A DNA stretch of 35,411 nt. Origin: CAYTZH01 sp964442285. GTDB lineage: Bacteria; Myxococcota_A; UBA9160; JAFDET01. The stretch is taken from positions 1-35,411 of the forward strand of contig CAYTZH010000046.1 of NCBI GenBank assembly GCA_964442285.1, written 5' to 3'. Position numbers and translations under genes: made by a program. The notes beneath the pieces were generated by a model that did no database searches, was not told the origin of the DNA, and saw only the letters and a list, made by a program, of their open reading frames with translations. This document shows, piece after piece, positions 22,519 through 29,930 of this stretch (positions are counted from its first letter, which is position 1; each line of letters opens with the position of its first letter).

Positions 22519-23553
22519 ATGACTCCCGCGATCTACGCTCTCCCCTCCTGCCTGATGCTGCTCCTCGCCGGTCCCAGCCCGGTCTTCGGCGCCGCCGAGG
22601 AGCGCCCCGACGCGCGCGCGCTCCTCGAAGAAGCCGTGCACCAGACGCGCCTGGCGCGCCAGACCGGCGACAGCGCCCACTACGAGCGGGCTCTTGCCGC
22701 GATCGAGCGTGCCCGGGAGGCCGATCCGGGCCTCGCCGAGCTCCAGAAGGTGGAGGCCTGGGTCCGGCTCGGGCGCCACGAGTTCGCCCGGGCCGAGGAC
22801 CTGGCGGCCGCCTGGACCGCCTCCCACCCCGACGACCCGGAAGGCTGGGGTCTGCTCGGCGACGCACGGATGGAACGCGGCCGCACGTCGGAGGCACGAG
22901 AGGCCTACGAGCGGATGCTGGCCCTCCGCCCGGGTCCGAGTGCCTACGTGCGCGCCAGCTACTGGCTCGAACGCCGTGGCCGTCCGGAGGCTGCGCTCGC
23001 GCTGATGGAGCGCGCCTGGCGCGCCACGAGCCCGCGAGAGCCGGATCAGCAGGCCTGGGTGCTGGTCCAGCGGGCGAGCCTGGAGCGAGAGCTCGGGCGC
23101 GCGGAGGCCGCGGAGGCCAGCCTCGCGCTCGCGCTGGACGTCCTGCCGGCCTACCACCACGCCCTGGCGGAGCTGGCCTCGTTGCGGCTGGCCCAGGAGC
23201 GGCATGCCGAGGCGCTCGCGCTCGCGGATCGGCTGCTGGCCGCGGTGCCCCATCCCGAGCATCGCCTGCTGCGCGCCGATGCGCTGCGGGGGCTTGGCCG
23301 CGAGGCCGAGGCGCGCGCTGCGGAGGATGCCTTCGAGCGCGAGGCCCTCGCGAACGTCGACGCGGCCGACAACGAGAACGCCTTCCTGGTGGACTTCTAC
23401 CTGGATCGGCGGCCCGATCCCGAGCGGGCGCTGGCGCTGGCGCGTCGCGAGGCGGCGAGGCGACGCGACGCGCCGACGCTGGAGCGACTGGCCCGCGCCC
23501 TGGCGCGCAACGATCTCGGGACGGAGTCGATCCGCGGCGCCTCCGCCCACTGA
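22519..23553 (+). CDS. Secreted TPR-repeat protein
   Basis: The product is 344 residues. A signal peptide (hydrophobic LPSCLMLLLAGPSPVFG) precedes about seven degenerate tetratricopeptide-like helical pairs such as EGWGLLGDARMERGRTSEAREAYERMLAL. The protein is presumably a periplasmic scaffold. It shares strand and spacing with the DUF4331 gene and lies just before the remnant of a TonB-dependent receptor, an association that suggests one envelope system. No enzymatic motif is seen. Confidence 0.85.
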   Translation: MTPAIYALPSCLMLLLAGPSPVFGAAEERPDARALLEEAVHQTRLARQTGDSAHYERALAAIERAREADPGLAELQKVEAWVRLGRHEFARAEDLAAAWTASHPDDPEGWGLLGDARMERGRTSEAREAYERMLALRPGPSAYVRASYWLERRGRPEAALALMERAWRATSPREPDQQAWVLVQRASLERELGRAEAAEASLALALDVLPAYHHALAELASLRLAQERHAEALALADRLLAAVPHPEHRLLRADALRGLGREAEARAAEDAFEREALANVDAADNENAFLVDFYLDRRPDPERALALARREAARRRDAPTLERLARALARNDLGTESIRGASAH

Positions 23554-23584
23554 CGGGGCCGCGCGCCGGATACCGTTCGACGCC

Positions 23585-24000
23585 ATGGGACGGGGACGAC
23601 CCGCCCTGCTCGGCGCCTGCCTCTCGCTGTGGGCAGGGTTTGCGCTGGCCGCCGACGACCCGGCGACCTCGAAGGACCCGACCTTCGAGTTCACCGTCGA
23701 GGCGCGCACCAGGCGGCATGACGGCCCAGCACACCGGCGGCGGCAAGGCGGAGCAGTACTTCCTCCGGGGCCTCGACGCCGATCGCGGGACCGGCCTCGC
23801 CGTCTACTTCGACGGCGTCCCCATGAACCTCCGGAGCCACGCCCATGGTCAGGGGTTCCTCGATCTCCATTTCGTCGTGCCCGAAGCCATCGCACGTCTC
23901 GATGCGTACAAGGGGCCCTACTTCGCCCGCTTCGGCGACTTCGCCACGGCCGCGGCCATCGAGTACGTCCCCAACGACGCGCCCCGCAATCCTCTTCGCG
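23585..24000 (+). pseudogene. Degraded TonB-dependent receptor (signal peptide and plug fragment)
   Basis: ATG 23585 opens a signal peptide (LLGACLSLWAGFALA) and FEFTVEA in one frame. From about 23718 the homology continues in another frame: TAQHTGGGKAEQYFLRGLDAD, YFDGVPMNLRSHAHGQGFLDLHF, PYFARFGDFATAAAIEYVP. These are plug-domain motifs of TonB-dependent receptors (QHxGGGKxxQYFLRGFDxD...HGQGYxDLHF). About 50-60 expected residues between the two parts are missing, together with the frameshift. Everything after the plug, including the 22-strand barrel, is gone. The remnant stands where a receptor for the upstream system would be expected. The 3' limit is approximate. Confidence 0.8.
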
Positions 24001-24215
24001 CTCTGCGCGCGGGCGGCTCTGCCCGCGGCGCCAGTTCCGGAGGCTTCCACCCCGCCGAGCTCGACGTCTTCGGCTGCGCTTCCGGCTCGAGGAGTAGTCT
24101 CCGCACCCCGGCGCTCTCCCCTCAGCGCCCGCGCGTCGAGAGATCCTCGCGCCGGAAGACGAAGTCCTGGGTCCGGAGCACCGCCACCCGTGCCGAGCGG
24201 CGGTCCAGACCGATC
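24001..24215. other. Non-coding or scrambled spacer between two gene remnants
   Basis: No full gene is seen. On the minus strand a short frame running from about 24209 to a stop at 24122-24124 reads like a protein end (VAVLRTQDFVFRREDLSTRGR). It may be the tail of a third lost gene, but it is too short to name. Confidence 0.3.
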
Positions 24216-24539
24216 TACCGACTCGGCCCCCACACCTGGGGCGATCCGGGCTCCCCGCTCACCCTCACCTGCGACTGGCGCGGCCCGGCCCCGGTCCTGC
24301 AGAGCTTCTACTGGGCCGACCAGCCGGAGCGGGTGGCGTTGCTGCGGGCGGCGGCGGCGGCGCTGCCCGGGCCGGCTCCGGTGGAGACCCTGCGCGCGGG
24401 CGCGTTCCTGGAGCGGGCGCTGGCGGCCCTGCCCGCGGGCGCGGCCACGGTGGTCCACCACTCCTCGATGTGGTGATACGTGCCGCGACCCGAGCAGGAG
24501 CGGATCACGGCCGCCATGGAGGTGGAGTGGCTGGTCTGA
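24216..24539 (+). pseudogene. DUF2332-family gene remnant
   Basis: The frame reads YRLGPHTWGDPGSPLTLTCDWRG, then WADQPERVALLRAA and ATVVHHSSMW, then TGA (24474-24476). It continues in the same frame as YVPRPEQERITAAMEVEWLV to a second TGA at 24537-24539. WGDP, DQPERVxxLRAA and VxxHSxxxxYxP are DUF2332 signatures. The N-terminal part is missing, the segment between the RG and WADQPER blocks is shortened, and a stop interrupts the HS..W-YVP block. It is therefore a decayed 3' fragment. It is fused in frame with the upstream receptor remnant by chance deletion. Confidence 0.7.
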
Positions 24540-24542
24540 GCC

Positions 24543-25316
24543 TCAGAGCGCCAGGGCCACGCCGGCGCCCACCCCGAGCGCGCCGTCCAGGATCACGAGC
24601 CCGTAGCGCTCGTCGTCCCGGTAGAAGACCAGGGCCAGCAGGGTGGCCGCGGCGACGGCGCCCAGGGGGCGGATCGCCGGCGGTGCCAGGAGGGCGAGGG
24701 CCAGCCCGATCGCCGCTCCGACCCGGGCCAGCGCCAGCGCGGCGGGGCGGCCCAGGCGGGCCGCGCCTCCCTCTGCGTCGCGCAGGCTGGAGGCGATGGC
24801 GTTGCCCGCCAGGGGCCCTGCCAGGACGGCGAGGGCCCAGACCAGATCCTCGCCCCCCGGGCCCGCGACCCGCGGCAGGCCGACGCAGACCGCCAGCCAG
24901 CTCGCGGCCAGGTAGGTCGACTTTGCGAACGCGATCGCTTTCAGCCAGGGATGGGCCAGCGCCAGCAGCAGCACACCGCCCGCCAGCAGCACCGCCCGCG
25001 GGCCGATGGCCACGCCGCACGCCACCGCCGCCAGCAGGGCGGCCCCGCCCAGGATTGCCAGGGCGCCCCGATGCCGATCCACGAAGGCGCTGCGGGCCGG
25101 GGCCGTGGCCCGATCCCGGGAGAGGTCCCGCAGGCGGTCGGCGGTGTAGACCGCCAGGGTGCCCGCGGCCGCGAGGCCCACGACCGGGAGCTGGGGCGGG
25201 ATTCCGAGGGCCCGGCTCGCGGCCGCGCACAGGAGCGCCGCGGCGGCGGCGATCCAGAGGTTGCAGAAGACGAGCGGGTCGAGGAGCCGGAGGGCGGACG
25301 CCAACCGCCGCAACAT
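24543..25316 (-). CDS. UbiA-like prenyltransferase family membrane protein
   Basis: The 257-residue product is very hydrophobic, with about seven to eight membrane segments. LAVYTADRLRDLSRDRA resembles the first Asp-rich loop of UbiA prenyltransferases (NxxxDxxxD) but in reduced form, and NAIASSLRDAEGG resembles the second. LAHPWLKAIAFAKSTYLAASW matches the conserved K-x-x-y region. The enzyme may therefore attach a prenyl chain to an aromatic or other acceptor, but the weak motifs leave this open. It is divergent from the nucleotidyltransferase gene. The start ATG at 25316 gives a normal first membrane segment. Confidence 0.6.
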   Translation of the reverse strand: MLRRLASALRLLDPLVFCNLWIAAAAALLCAAASRALGIPPQLPVVGLAAAGTLAVYTADRLRDLSRDRATAPARSAFVDRHRGALAILGGAALLAAVACGVAIGPRAVLLAGGVLLLALAHPWLKAIAFAKSTYLAASWLAVCVGLPRVAGPGGEDLVWALAVLAGPLAGNAIASSLRDAEGGAARLGRPAALALARVGAAIGLALALLAPPAIRPLGAVAAATLLALVFYRDDERYGLVILDGALGVGAGVALAL

Positions 25317-25363
25317 GCCGCAGGCCGTGGATCTTCGCTCGGCCTTCGGCGCTCCGCTGGGGC

Positions 25364-25369
25364 TAAGAT
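25364..25369 (+). promoter_or_regulatory. Candidate -10 element (TAAGAT), short-leader start of the nucleotidyltransferase gene
   Basis: TAAGAT ends 6 nt before the GTG start codon, with no Shine-Dalgarno sequence and no clear -35. Confidence 0.35.
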
Positions 25370-25375
25370 CCCGGC

Positions 25376-26371
25376 GTGGGGATCTCGGCGGTGGTCATGG
25401 CCGGGGACCGGGGGGCGGCGAAGGCCGTCCACGGTCGCAGCAAGGTCTACCTCGAGCTGGGCGGCGAGCAGCTCGTGGCCTACGTGGTGCGGGTGCTCCA
25501 GCGCGTCCCCGAGGTCGCCGACGTCTGGGTCGTGGGCGATCGCGCGCGCCTCGAGGAGGCGCTTGGCAGCGACGCCGTCCAGCGCGAGCTGCGCAAGCCG
25601 CTCCACGTCCTCGAGCAGTTTCGCAACCTCTACGAGAACGCCTGGGAGACCTACCGGCGGCTGCTGCCCGGCGCGCCGCTGGACGGGCGCGACCCGGAGG
25701 GCGCGGCGGACCTCGACACCCAGGTGCTCTACCTCTCGGGCGACCTCCCCTTCGCCACGCCCCAGGAGGTCTCCTCGTTCGTGCAGCGAAGCCGGGCCGT
25801 CGGCTGCGACTACGCCCTCGGGCTCGTCCCGGAGGAGTGCATCGAGCCGTTCTATCCCGCGACGCCGGACGGACCCGGAATCCACCCGGCCTACTTCAAC
25901 ATCCGCGAGGGCCGCCTGCGCCAGAACAACCTGCACCTGGTGCGGCCCGGCCGCATCGGCAATCGCCACTACGTCCAGGACATGTACGAGCATCGCTACC
26001 AGAAGCAGTTCGGGAACATGGTGAGCCTGGGCATGCGGCTGCTGCGCTCCGAGCAGGGCGGGCTGAAGCTGCTCTTCTACTACCTGCTCATGCACCTGGC
26101 CTCGCTGTGCGACCGCTGGGCCTGGCGGCACAGCGCCGATCGCCTGCGCGGCTGGGTGCCCATGCCGAAGGTGGAGGCGACGGTGGGCCAGCTCCTGCGC
26201 TGCTCCTTCCGCTTCGTCGCCACCGACGTGGGCGGCTGCGCCGTGGACATCGATCTGGACTCGGAGTACGACGCTGCCCTCGCGCGCCTGGAGGAGTGGC
26301 GCAGCGGGCAGGCGGAGCGGGCCGAGAAGCTCCACGGTCCGCTGCCGCTCCCGGAGCGCGCCGGTCCCTGA
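25376..26371 (+). CDS. MobA-like nucleotidyltransferase family protein
   Basis: The product is 331 residues. The N-terminal ISAVVMAGDRGAAKAVHGRSKVYLELGG is a variant of the GGxGxRm..pK signature of NTP transferases. LYLSGDLPFATPQEVSSFV carries the metal-binding Asp region, and VDIDLDSEYDAALARL matches the terminal D(I/V)DTPED motif. It probably transfers a nucleotide to a phosphorylated substrate. A long insert at ~140-260, including FYYLLMHLASLCDRWAW, is not seen in MobA and may mediate membrane or partner contact. GTG start; 15 nt before ygfZ. The substrate is unknown. Confidence 0.75.
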   Translation: MGISAVVMAGDRGAAKAVHGRSKVYLELGGEQLVAYVVRVLQRVPEVADVWVVGDRARLEEALGSDAVQRELRKPLHVLEQFRNLYENAWETYRRLLPGAPLDGRDPEGAADLDTQVLYLSGDLPFATPQEVSSFVQRSRAVGCDYALGLVPEECIEPFYPATPDGPGIHPAYFNIREGRLRQNNLHLVRPGRIGNRHYVQDMYEHRYQKQFGNMVSLGMRLLRSEQGGLKLLFYYLLMHLASLCDRWAWRHSADRLRGWVPMPKVEATVGQLLRCSFRFVATDVGGCAVDIDLDSEYDAALARLEEWRSGQAERAEKLHGPLPLPERAGP

Positions 26372-26373
26372 GG

Positions 26374-26379
26374 TAGACT
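26374..26379 (+). promoter_or_regulatory. Candidate -10 element (TAGACT) for ygfZ, possibly leaderless
   Basis: TAGACT ends 7 nt before the ygfZ ATG; no Shine-Dalgarno sequence is present. It overlaps the end of the previous gene by proximity only. Confidence 0.35.
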
Positions 26380-26386
26380 CGCCCCG

Positions 26387-27379
26387 ATGGACGCTGCGAC
26401 GAGCGACGGGACGGAGAGCCAGCGGCAGGCGGCGGCGGTGCGGAAGGCGGCAGGCCTGTTCCGGCTCCGAAGCCGGGGTCTCATCGAGGTGGCGGGCCGC
26501 GACGCGCCCCGCTGGCTCGAGGGCATGATCTCGAGCTCGGTGAAGGAGCTCGTCCCCGACGGACCGGCCTCGGGCACCTACGCCTTGCTGCTCTCGCCCA
26601 TCGGCCGGATCGTCGCCGACCTCCACGTGCTGGCCCGGCCCGAGGGCTTCTGGCTCGAGCTCGAGCGCGCGGCGGTGGACGTCGTGATCGCCCGGCTCGA
26701 GCGCTACGTCATTGCCGACGACGTGGCGCTGGCCGACGTGAGCGAGGCCTGGGCGCGGCTGGCCCTGGAGGGCCCGGCGGCCGCCGACATCCTGGCGCTG
26801 GATCCGGTGCCCCCGGCCTACGGCGCCGGTCCGCTGACCCTCGGCGGCGTGGACTGCCGGGTGGCCGCCCGCTCGCTCTGCGGCGGGGCCGGCTTCCAGC
26901 TCTTCGCCCCGGCCGCGGGCGTCGAGGCCGTGGTGGCGGCGCTGCGCACGGCCGGTGCGGGCGCGGGTCTCGTGGAGGCCGGCGAGGAGGCCCTGGAGAT
27001 CCTGCGGGTGGAGGGCGGGGTGCCCCGCCTGGGCCGCGAGCTCGACGAGGAGGTGCTGCCCCCCGAGGCGCGCCTCGACCACGCCGTCTCCACCACCAAG
27101 GGGTGCTACACGGGCCAGGAGGTGGTCGCGCGGATCCGCAGCCGCGGCCAGGTGAAGCACCTGCTGGTGGGCCTCGCGTTCCGCGGCGAGCCGCCGGCGC
27201 CCGGTGCCGTCCTGCGCGCGGGCGAGCGCAAGGTGGGCGAGGTCACGAGCGTGGTCCGCTCGCCGGCGGCCGGCCCGATCGGCCTGGGCTTCGTGGTTCG
27301 CGACCACGAGGCGCCCGGGACCGAGCTCGCCGTGGACGGGGGCTCGGCGCGGGTGGCCGCTCTGCCCTTCGTGGCCTGA
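26387..27379 (+). CDS. ygfZ: Folate-binding iron-sulfur cluster assembly protein YgfZ (GcvT-like)
   Basis: This is a 330-residue aminomethyltransferase-fold protein. The diagnostic YgfZ motif K-G-C-Y-x-G-Q-E is at 238-245 (TTKGCYTGQEVVARI) and contains the functional cysteine C240. YgfZ uses tetrahydrofolate to help mature or repair certain Fe-S enzymes such as MiaB. It lacks the extra residues needed for glycine cleavage. It is followed 7 nt later by the glycosyltransferase gene, so it is co-transcribed. Confidence 0.93.
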   Translation: MDAATSDGTESQRQAAAVRKAAGLFRLRSRGLIEVAGRDAPRWLEGMISSSVKELVPDGPASGTYALLLSPIGRIVADLHVLARPEGFWLELERAAVDVVIARLERYVIADDVALADVSEAWARLALEGPAAADILALDPVPPAYGAGPLTLGGVDCRVAARSLCGGAGFQLFAPAAGVEAVVAALRTAGAGAGLVEAGEEALEILRVEGGVPRLGRELDEEVLPPEARLDHAVSTTKGCYTGQEVVARIRSRGQVKHLLVGLAFRGEPPAPGAVLRAGERKVGEVTSVVRSPAAGPIGLGFVVRDHEAPGTELAVDGGSARVAALPFVA

Positions 27380-27386
27380 GCCCGCC

Positions 27387-28076
27387 GTGGGCGGCGCCCT
27401 CGTCGTCTTCGCCAAGGCGCCCCGACCCGGCCGCGTGAAGACCCGCATGGTCCCGCCCCTCAGCCCGGACCAGGCCTGCGACCTCTACGCCTGCATGCTG
27501 GACGATGTGCTCGAGACGAGCGCCGCCGCCTGCCGGGAGCTGGGCCTGCTGCCCGTGCTGGCGGTCCACCCCGCCGAGGCGGTGTCGGAGCTGGCGCAGC
27601 GGGCCCCGGGGTTCCGCGCCGTGACCCAGCGCGGAGCGGACCTGGCCGCGCGCATGGCCGAGGCGGTGGTCGCGCTGGCGGAGGAGGGCTTCTCGCCGGT
27701 GCTGCTCCGGGGCAGCGACAGCCCGGCGCTGGCGCCGTCGCTGATCGCCCGGGCGGTCGGCGCGCTGCGCGAGGCGGATCTGGTGATCGCGCCCGACGCC
27801 GATGGGGGCTACAGCCTGGTGGGGCTGCGCCGGCCCGTGCCCGGGGTCTTCGACCATCCCATGAGCACGTCCCACGTGGCCCGGGACACCCTGGCCCGCG
27901 CCGGCGAGCGGGGCCTGGCCACGCGACTGCTCGAGCCCTGCTTCGACCTCGACACCGCCGTGGACCTGGGCCGCCTGGCCGCCGTCCGGGCGGTGGCGGC
28001 CCCGCTCTGCCCCCGCACCCTGGCCTTCCTCGACCGGAGCGACCTCTGGCCGGAGGTGCGTGGGAATGACCACTGA
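27387..28076 (+). CDS. TIGR04282-type (DUF2064) glycosyltransferase-like protein
   Basis: This encodes 229 residues starting on GTG. LVVFAKAPRPGRVKTRMVPPLSPDQA at the N-terminus, LLRGSDSPALAPSLI, the nucleotide/metal-binding APDADGGYSLVGLR and FDLDTAVDLGRL match the DUF2064/TIGR04282 family, related to GT2-type glycosyltransferases and CofC-like nucleotidyltransferases. The donor and acceptor are unknown. It is the last gene of the nucleotidyltransferase-ygfZ unit. Confidence 0.88.
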   Translation: MGGALVVFAKAPRPGRVKTRMVPPLSPDQACDLYACMLDDVLETSAAACRELGLLPVLAVHPAEAVSELAQRAPGFRAVTQRGADLAARMAEAVVALAEEGFSPVLLRGSDSPALAPSLIARAVGALREADLVIAPDADGGYSLVGLRRPVPGVFDHPMSTSHVARDTLARAGERGLATRLLEPCFDLDTAVDLGRLAAVRAVAAPLCPRTLAFLDRSDLWPEVRGNDH

Positions 28077-28078
28077 CC

Positions 28079-28106
28079 GCGCACGCGGTGACCCAGCTGC
28101 GTGCGC
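28079..28106. promoter_or_regulatory. Inverted repeat GCGCACGC-12 nt-GCGTGCGC, terminator or upstream activator site
   Basis: Perfect 8-bp arms begin 2 nt after the glycosyltransferase stop. There is no T tract. The site lies about 60-90 nt upstream of the sigma-54 -24 element at 28166 and its GCAC/GTGC content resembles NtrC-type enhancers. Either role is possible. Confidence 0.4.
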
Positions 28107-28165
28107 GCCTGCCCAGAATCGAGGCAGCCGCGGCAGCCTGAGGTGCCCTGGCGCTGCCCCCAGGG

Positions 28166-28181
28166 TGGCACAGCCCTTGCT
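28166..28181 (+). promoter_or_regulatory. Sigma-54 promoter of the porin gene
   Basis: TGGCAC-AGCCC-TTGCT is a full match to the -24/-12 consensus (TGGCAC N5 TTGCW). Expected transcription start is near 28192, leaving a ~185-nt leader before the ATG at 28376. The leader carries a GGGAGGG ribosome binding site at 28361-28367. Confidence 0.85.
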
Positions 28182-28375
28182 GTTCCCTACATTGCGCCGG
28201 GCTTGCTACGGACTTGCCCTGGCGTGACGGAGGGGTAACGTCGGGCTCGATCCTGCTCAGCGTGGCAACGACCCCCCAACAAGTGAGAGAGTCTGAGCAA
28301 CGTGTTTTCGTCGGCGGGCTCCTGTCGTCCCGGACTCGCCGGATCCAAGTCGATTGGGACGGGAGGGTGTGACGG

Positions 28376-29815
28376 ATGAGTTCCAGAACCGGGTCCAAGG
28401 GATGGATCCTGGCGAGCGGCCTCGCGGCGCTGATGGCGGTCAGCGCGGGACCGACGATCGTTCGAGCCGACGATGCGGGTGCGGGCGGAGATGTCCAGGA
28501 GCAGCTGCAGATCATGCAGCAGCAGATGCGAAGGATGCAGGACGAGCTGCGCCGCACCAAGGACGAGCTGGCCGCGACGAAGGCCTCGATGAGCGAGCCG
28601 CGGGCGGTCGCTCCGGCGCCGGCCGGTCTCGACCTTCCCGGCTTCTTCGAGCGCCTCGAGTTCGGTGGCTGGGTGAGCGGCAGCTACTTCTACAACTTCA
28701 ATGAGCCCGACGGTGGCTTCCTCGGCGGCGCCAATGCGGGCTTCGGCGGCGTGATCACGCCGTTCCGGCCCGACGCCAACTCGTTCTCGTTCGACCAGCT
28801 CTGGTTCGAGATCGAGCACCCGGTGAGCCCCGAGCACCGGGCCGGCTTCCGCGCCGACATCGCCTTCGGCAAGAGCGCCGACATCCTGTCCGACTTCGGC
28901 CAGGACGGACTCAGCGGCAGCGACTTCGACCTGGAGATCTACCAGGCCTACGTGCAGTGGCTGGCGCCGGTCCCGGTTCTCGGAGACGTCAACCTGCAGT
29001 TCGGCAAGTGGGGCACGCTCATCGGCGCCGAGACGGTGCGCGACATCGACCGCTCGCACATCACCGTGAGCAACGTGTTCAACCTGCTGCAGCCGATCAC
29101 CCACGTGGGTCTGATGGCCTCGGGCGAGTTCGGCGAAGGCTGGGCGTGGAACGTGGCGGTTCACAACGAGGGCCGGCCGGGTCCGGTGGACATCGACATC
29201 AACGACCGCAAGGCGGTCAGCGGTGCCCTTGGCTACAGCACGGACACGTTCGGCGTCCGGCTCGCCGGTCTCTTCGGCCCGTCGGGCGCGGTCGTCGGCC
29301 AGGAGACGGCCGATGAGGCCATCATCGACCTGATCGTGAACTGGAACCCGACCGACAAGTTCTCGACCTACGTCAACTTCGACTACCTGATGACGGACGG
29401 GGACGACACGATGCCCGCCCAGGACGGCGACGCCTGGGGTGTGTCGTGGCACGGTCGGTACCAGATCACGGACAAGATCGCCCAGGCGCTCCGCTTCGAC
29501 TGGGTCGCGGACGACGGGGCGGTCTTCACGCCCTTCGGCCCCACGACCATCTACACGGTGACGGCCACCACGGAGTACGCCCTGGCGAACAACCTGCTGC
29601 TGCGGGCCGAGTTCCGCTGGGACCAGGCCCAGATCGAGGGCGGGACCTTCAACACCTTCAACAACGCAGGCCTGTTGGCCGCGAACGAGCTGGACCGGGT
29701 GGCGGCGGACTCGCTGTTCTTCGGCGACCTGAGCAACGACTTCGCGAGCGGCCTGTTCACGCCGACCGAGCAGTCGCAGATCCTGGTGGGCGCCCAGGTG
29801 ATCTACACGTTCTGA
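28376..29815 (+). CDS. Outer-membrane porin-like beta-barrel protein
   Basis: This 479-residue protein has a signal peptide (WILASGLAALMAVSAGPTIVRA). A coiled coil follows (QEQLQIMQQQMRRMQDELRRTKDELAATKAS, about 38-70), of the sort that anchors or trimerises porins. After that comes a long series of alternating aromatic beta-strands ending in VIYTF, with the terminal Phe recognised by the BAM complex. EFGGWVSGSYFYNFN and QFGKWGTLIGAETVRDID fit the deltaproteobacterial BBP2-like porins. The sigma-54 promoter and nitrogen genes downstream suggest uptake of a nitrogenous solute. The substrate is unknown. Confidence 0.88.
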   Translation: MSSRTGSKGWILASGLAALMAVSAGPTIVRADDAGAGGDVQEQLQIMQQQMRRMQDELRRTKDELAATKASMSEPRAVAPAPAGLDLPGFFERLEFGGWVSGSYFYNFNEPDGGFLGGANAGFGGVITPFRPDANSFSFDQLWFEIEHPVSPEHRAGFRADIAFGKSADILSDFGQDGLSGSDFDLEIYQAYVQWLAPVPVLGDVNLQFGKWGTLIGAETVRDIDRSHITVSNVFNLLQPITHVGLMASGEFGEGWAWNVAVHNEGRPGPVDIDINDRKAVSGALGYSTDTFGVRLAGLFGPSGAVVGQETADEAIIDLIVNWNPTDKFSTYVNFDYLMTDGDDTMPAQDGDAWGVSWHGRYQITDKIAQALRFDWVADDGAVFTPFGPTTIYTVTATTEYALANNLLLRAEFRWDQAQIEGGTFNTFNNAGLLAANELDRVAADSLFFGDLSNDFASGLFTPTEQSQILVGAQVIYTF

Positions 29816-29846
29816 TCACACCGGGGCTTGCTGCCCAGTACGAAAG

Positions 29847-29879
29847 GAAGGGGCGCGGTGCCGGGCACCGCGCCCCTTC
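29847..29879. terminator. Strong terminator hairpin after the porin gene
   Basis: A perfect 15-bp stem (GAAGGGGCGCGGTGC / GCACCGCGCCCCTTC) with loop CGG lies 31 nt after the stop, followed by TGCCTTCC. It also faces the convergent Fis-type gene and may serve both. Confidence 0.75.
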
Positions 29880-29930
29880 TGCCTTCCGGGCTTCCTGGTG
29901 AAGTGGGACGAGATGGAGGGCTCGGGCTGG

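Noticed and set aside
20089..24476. Very long open frames (over 1,200 codons) overlapping the ECF-DUF4331-TPR genes on both strands
   Set aside because: They are composition artefacts of very GC-rich coding DNA, with arginine/proline/alanine-rich translations and no domains. Only the last part of the plus-strand frame matches real gene remnants (from about 23718).
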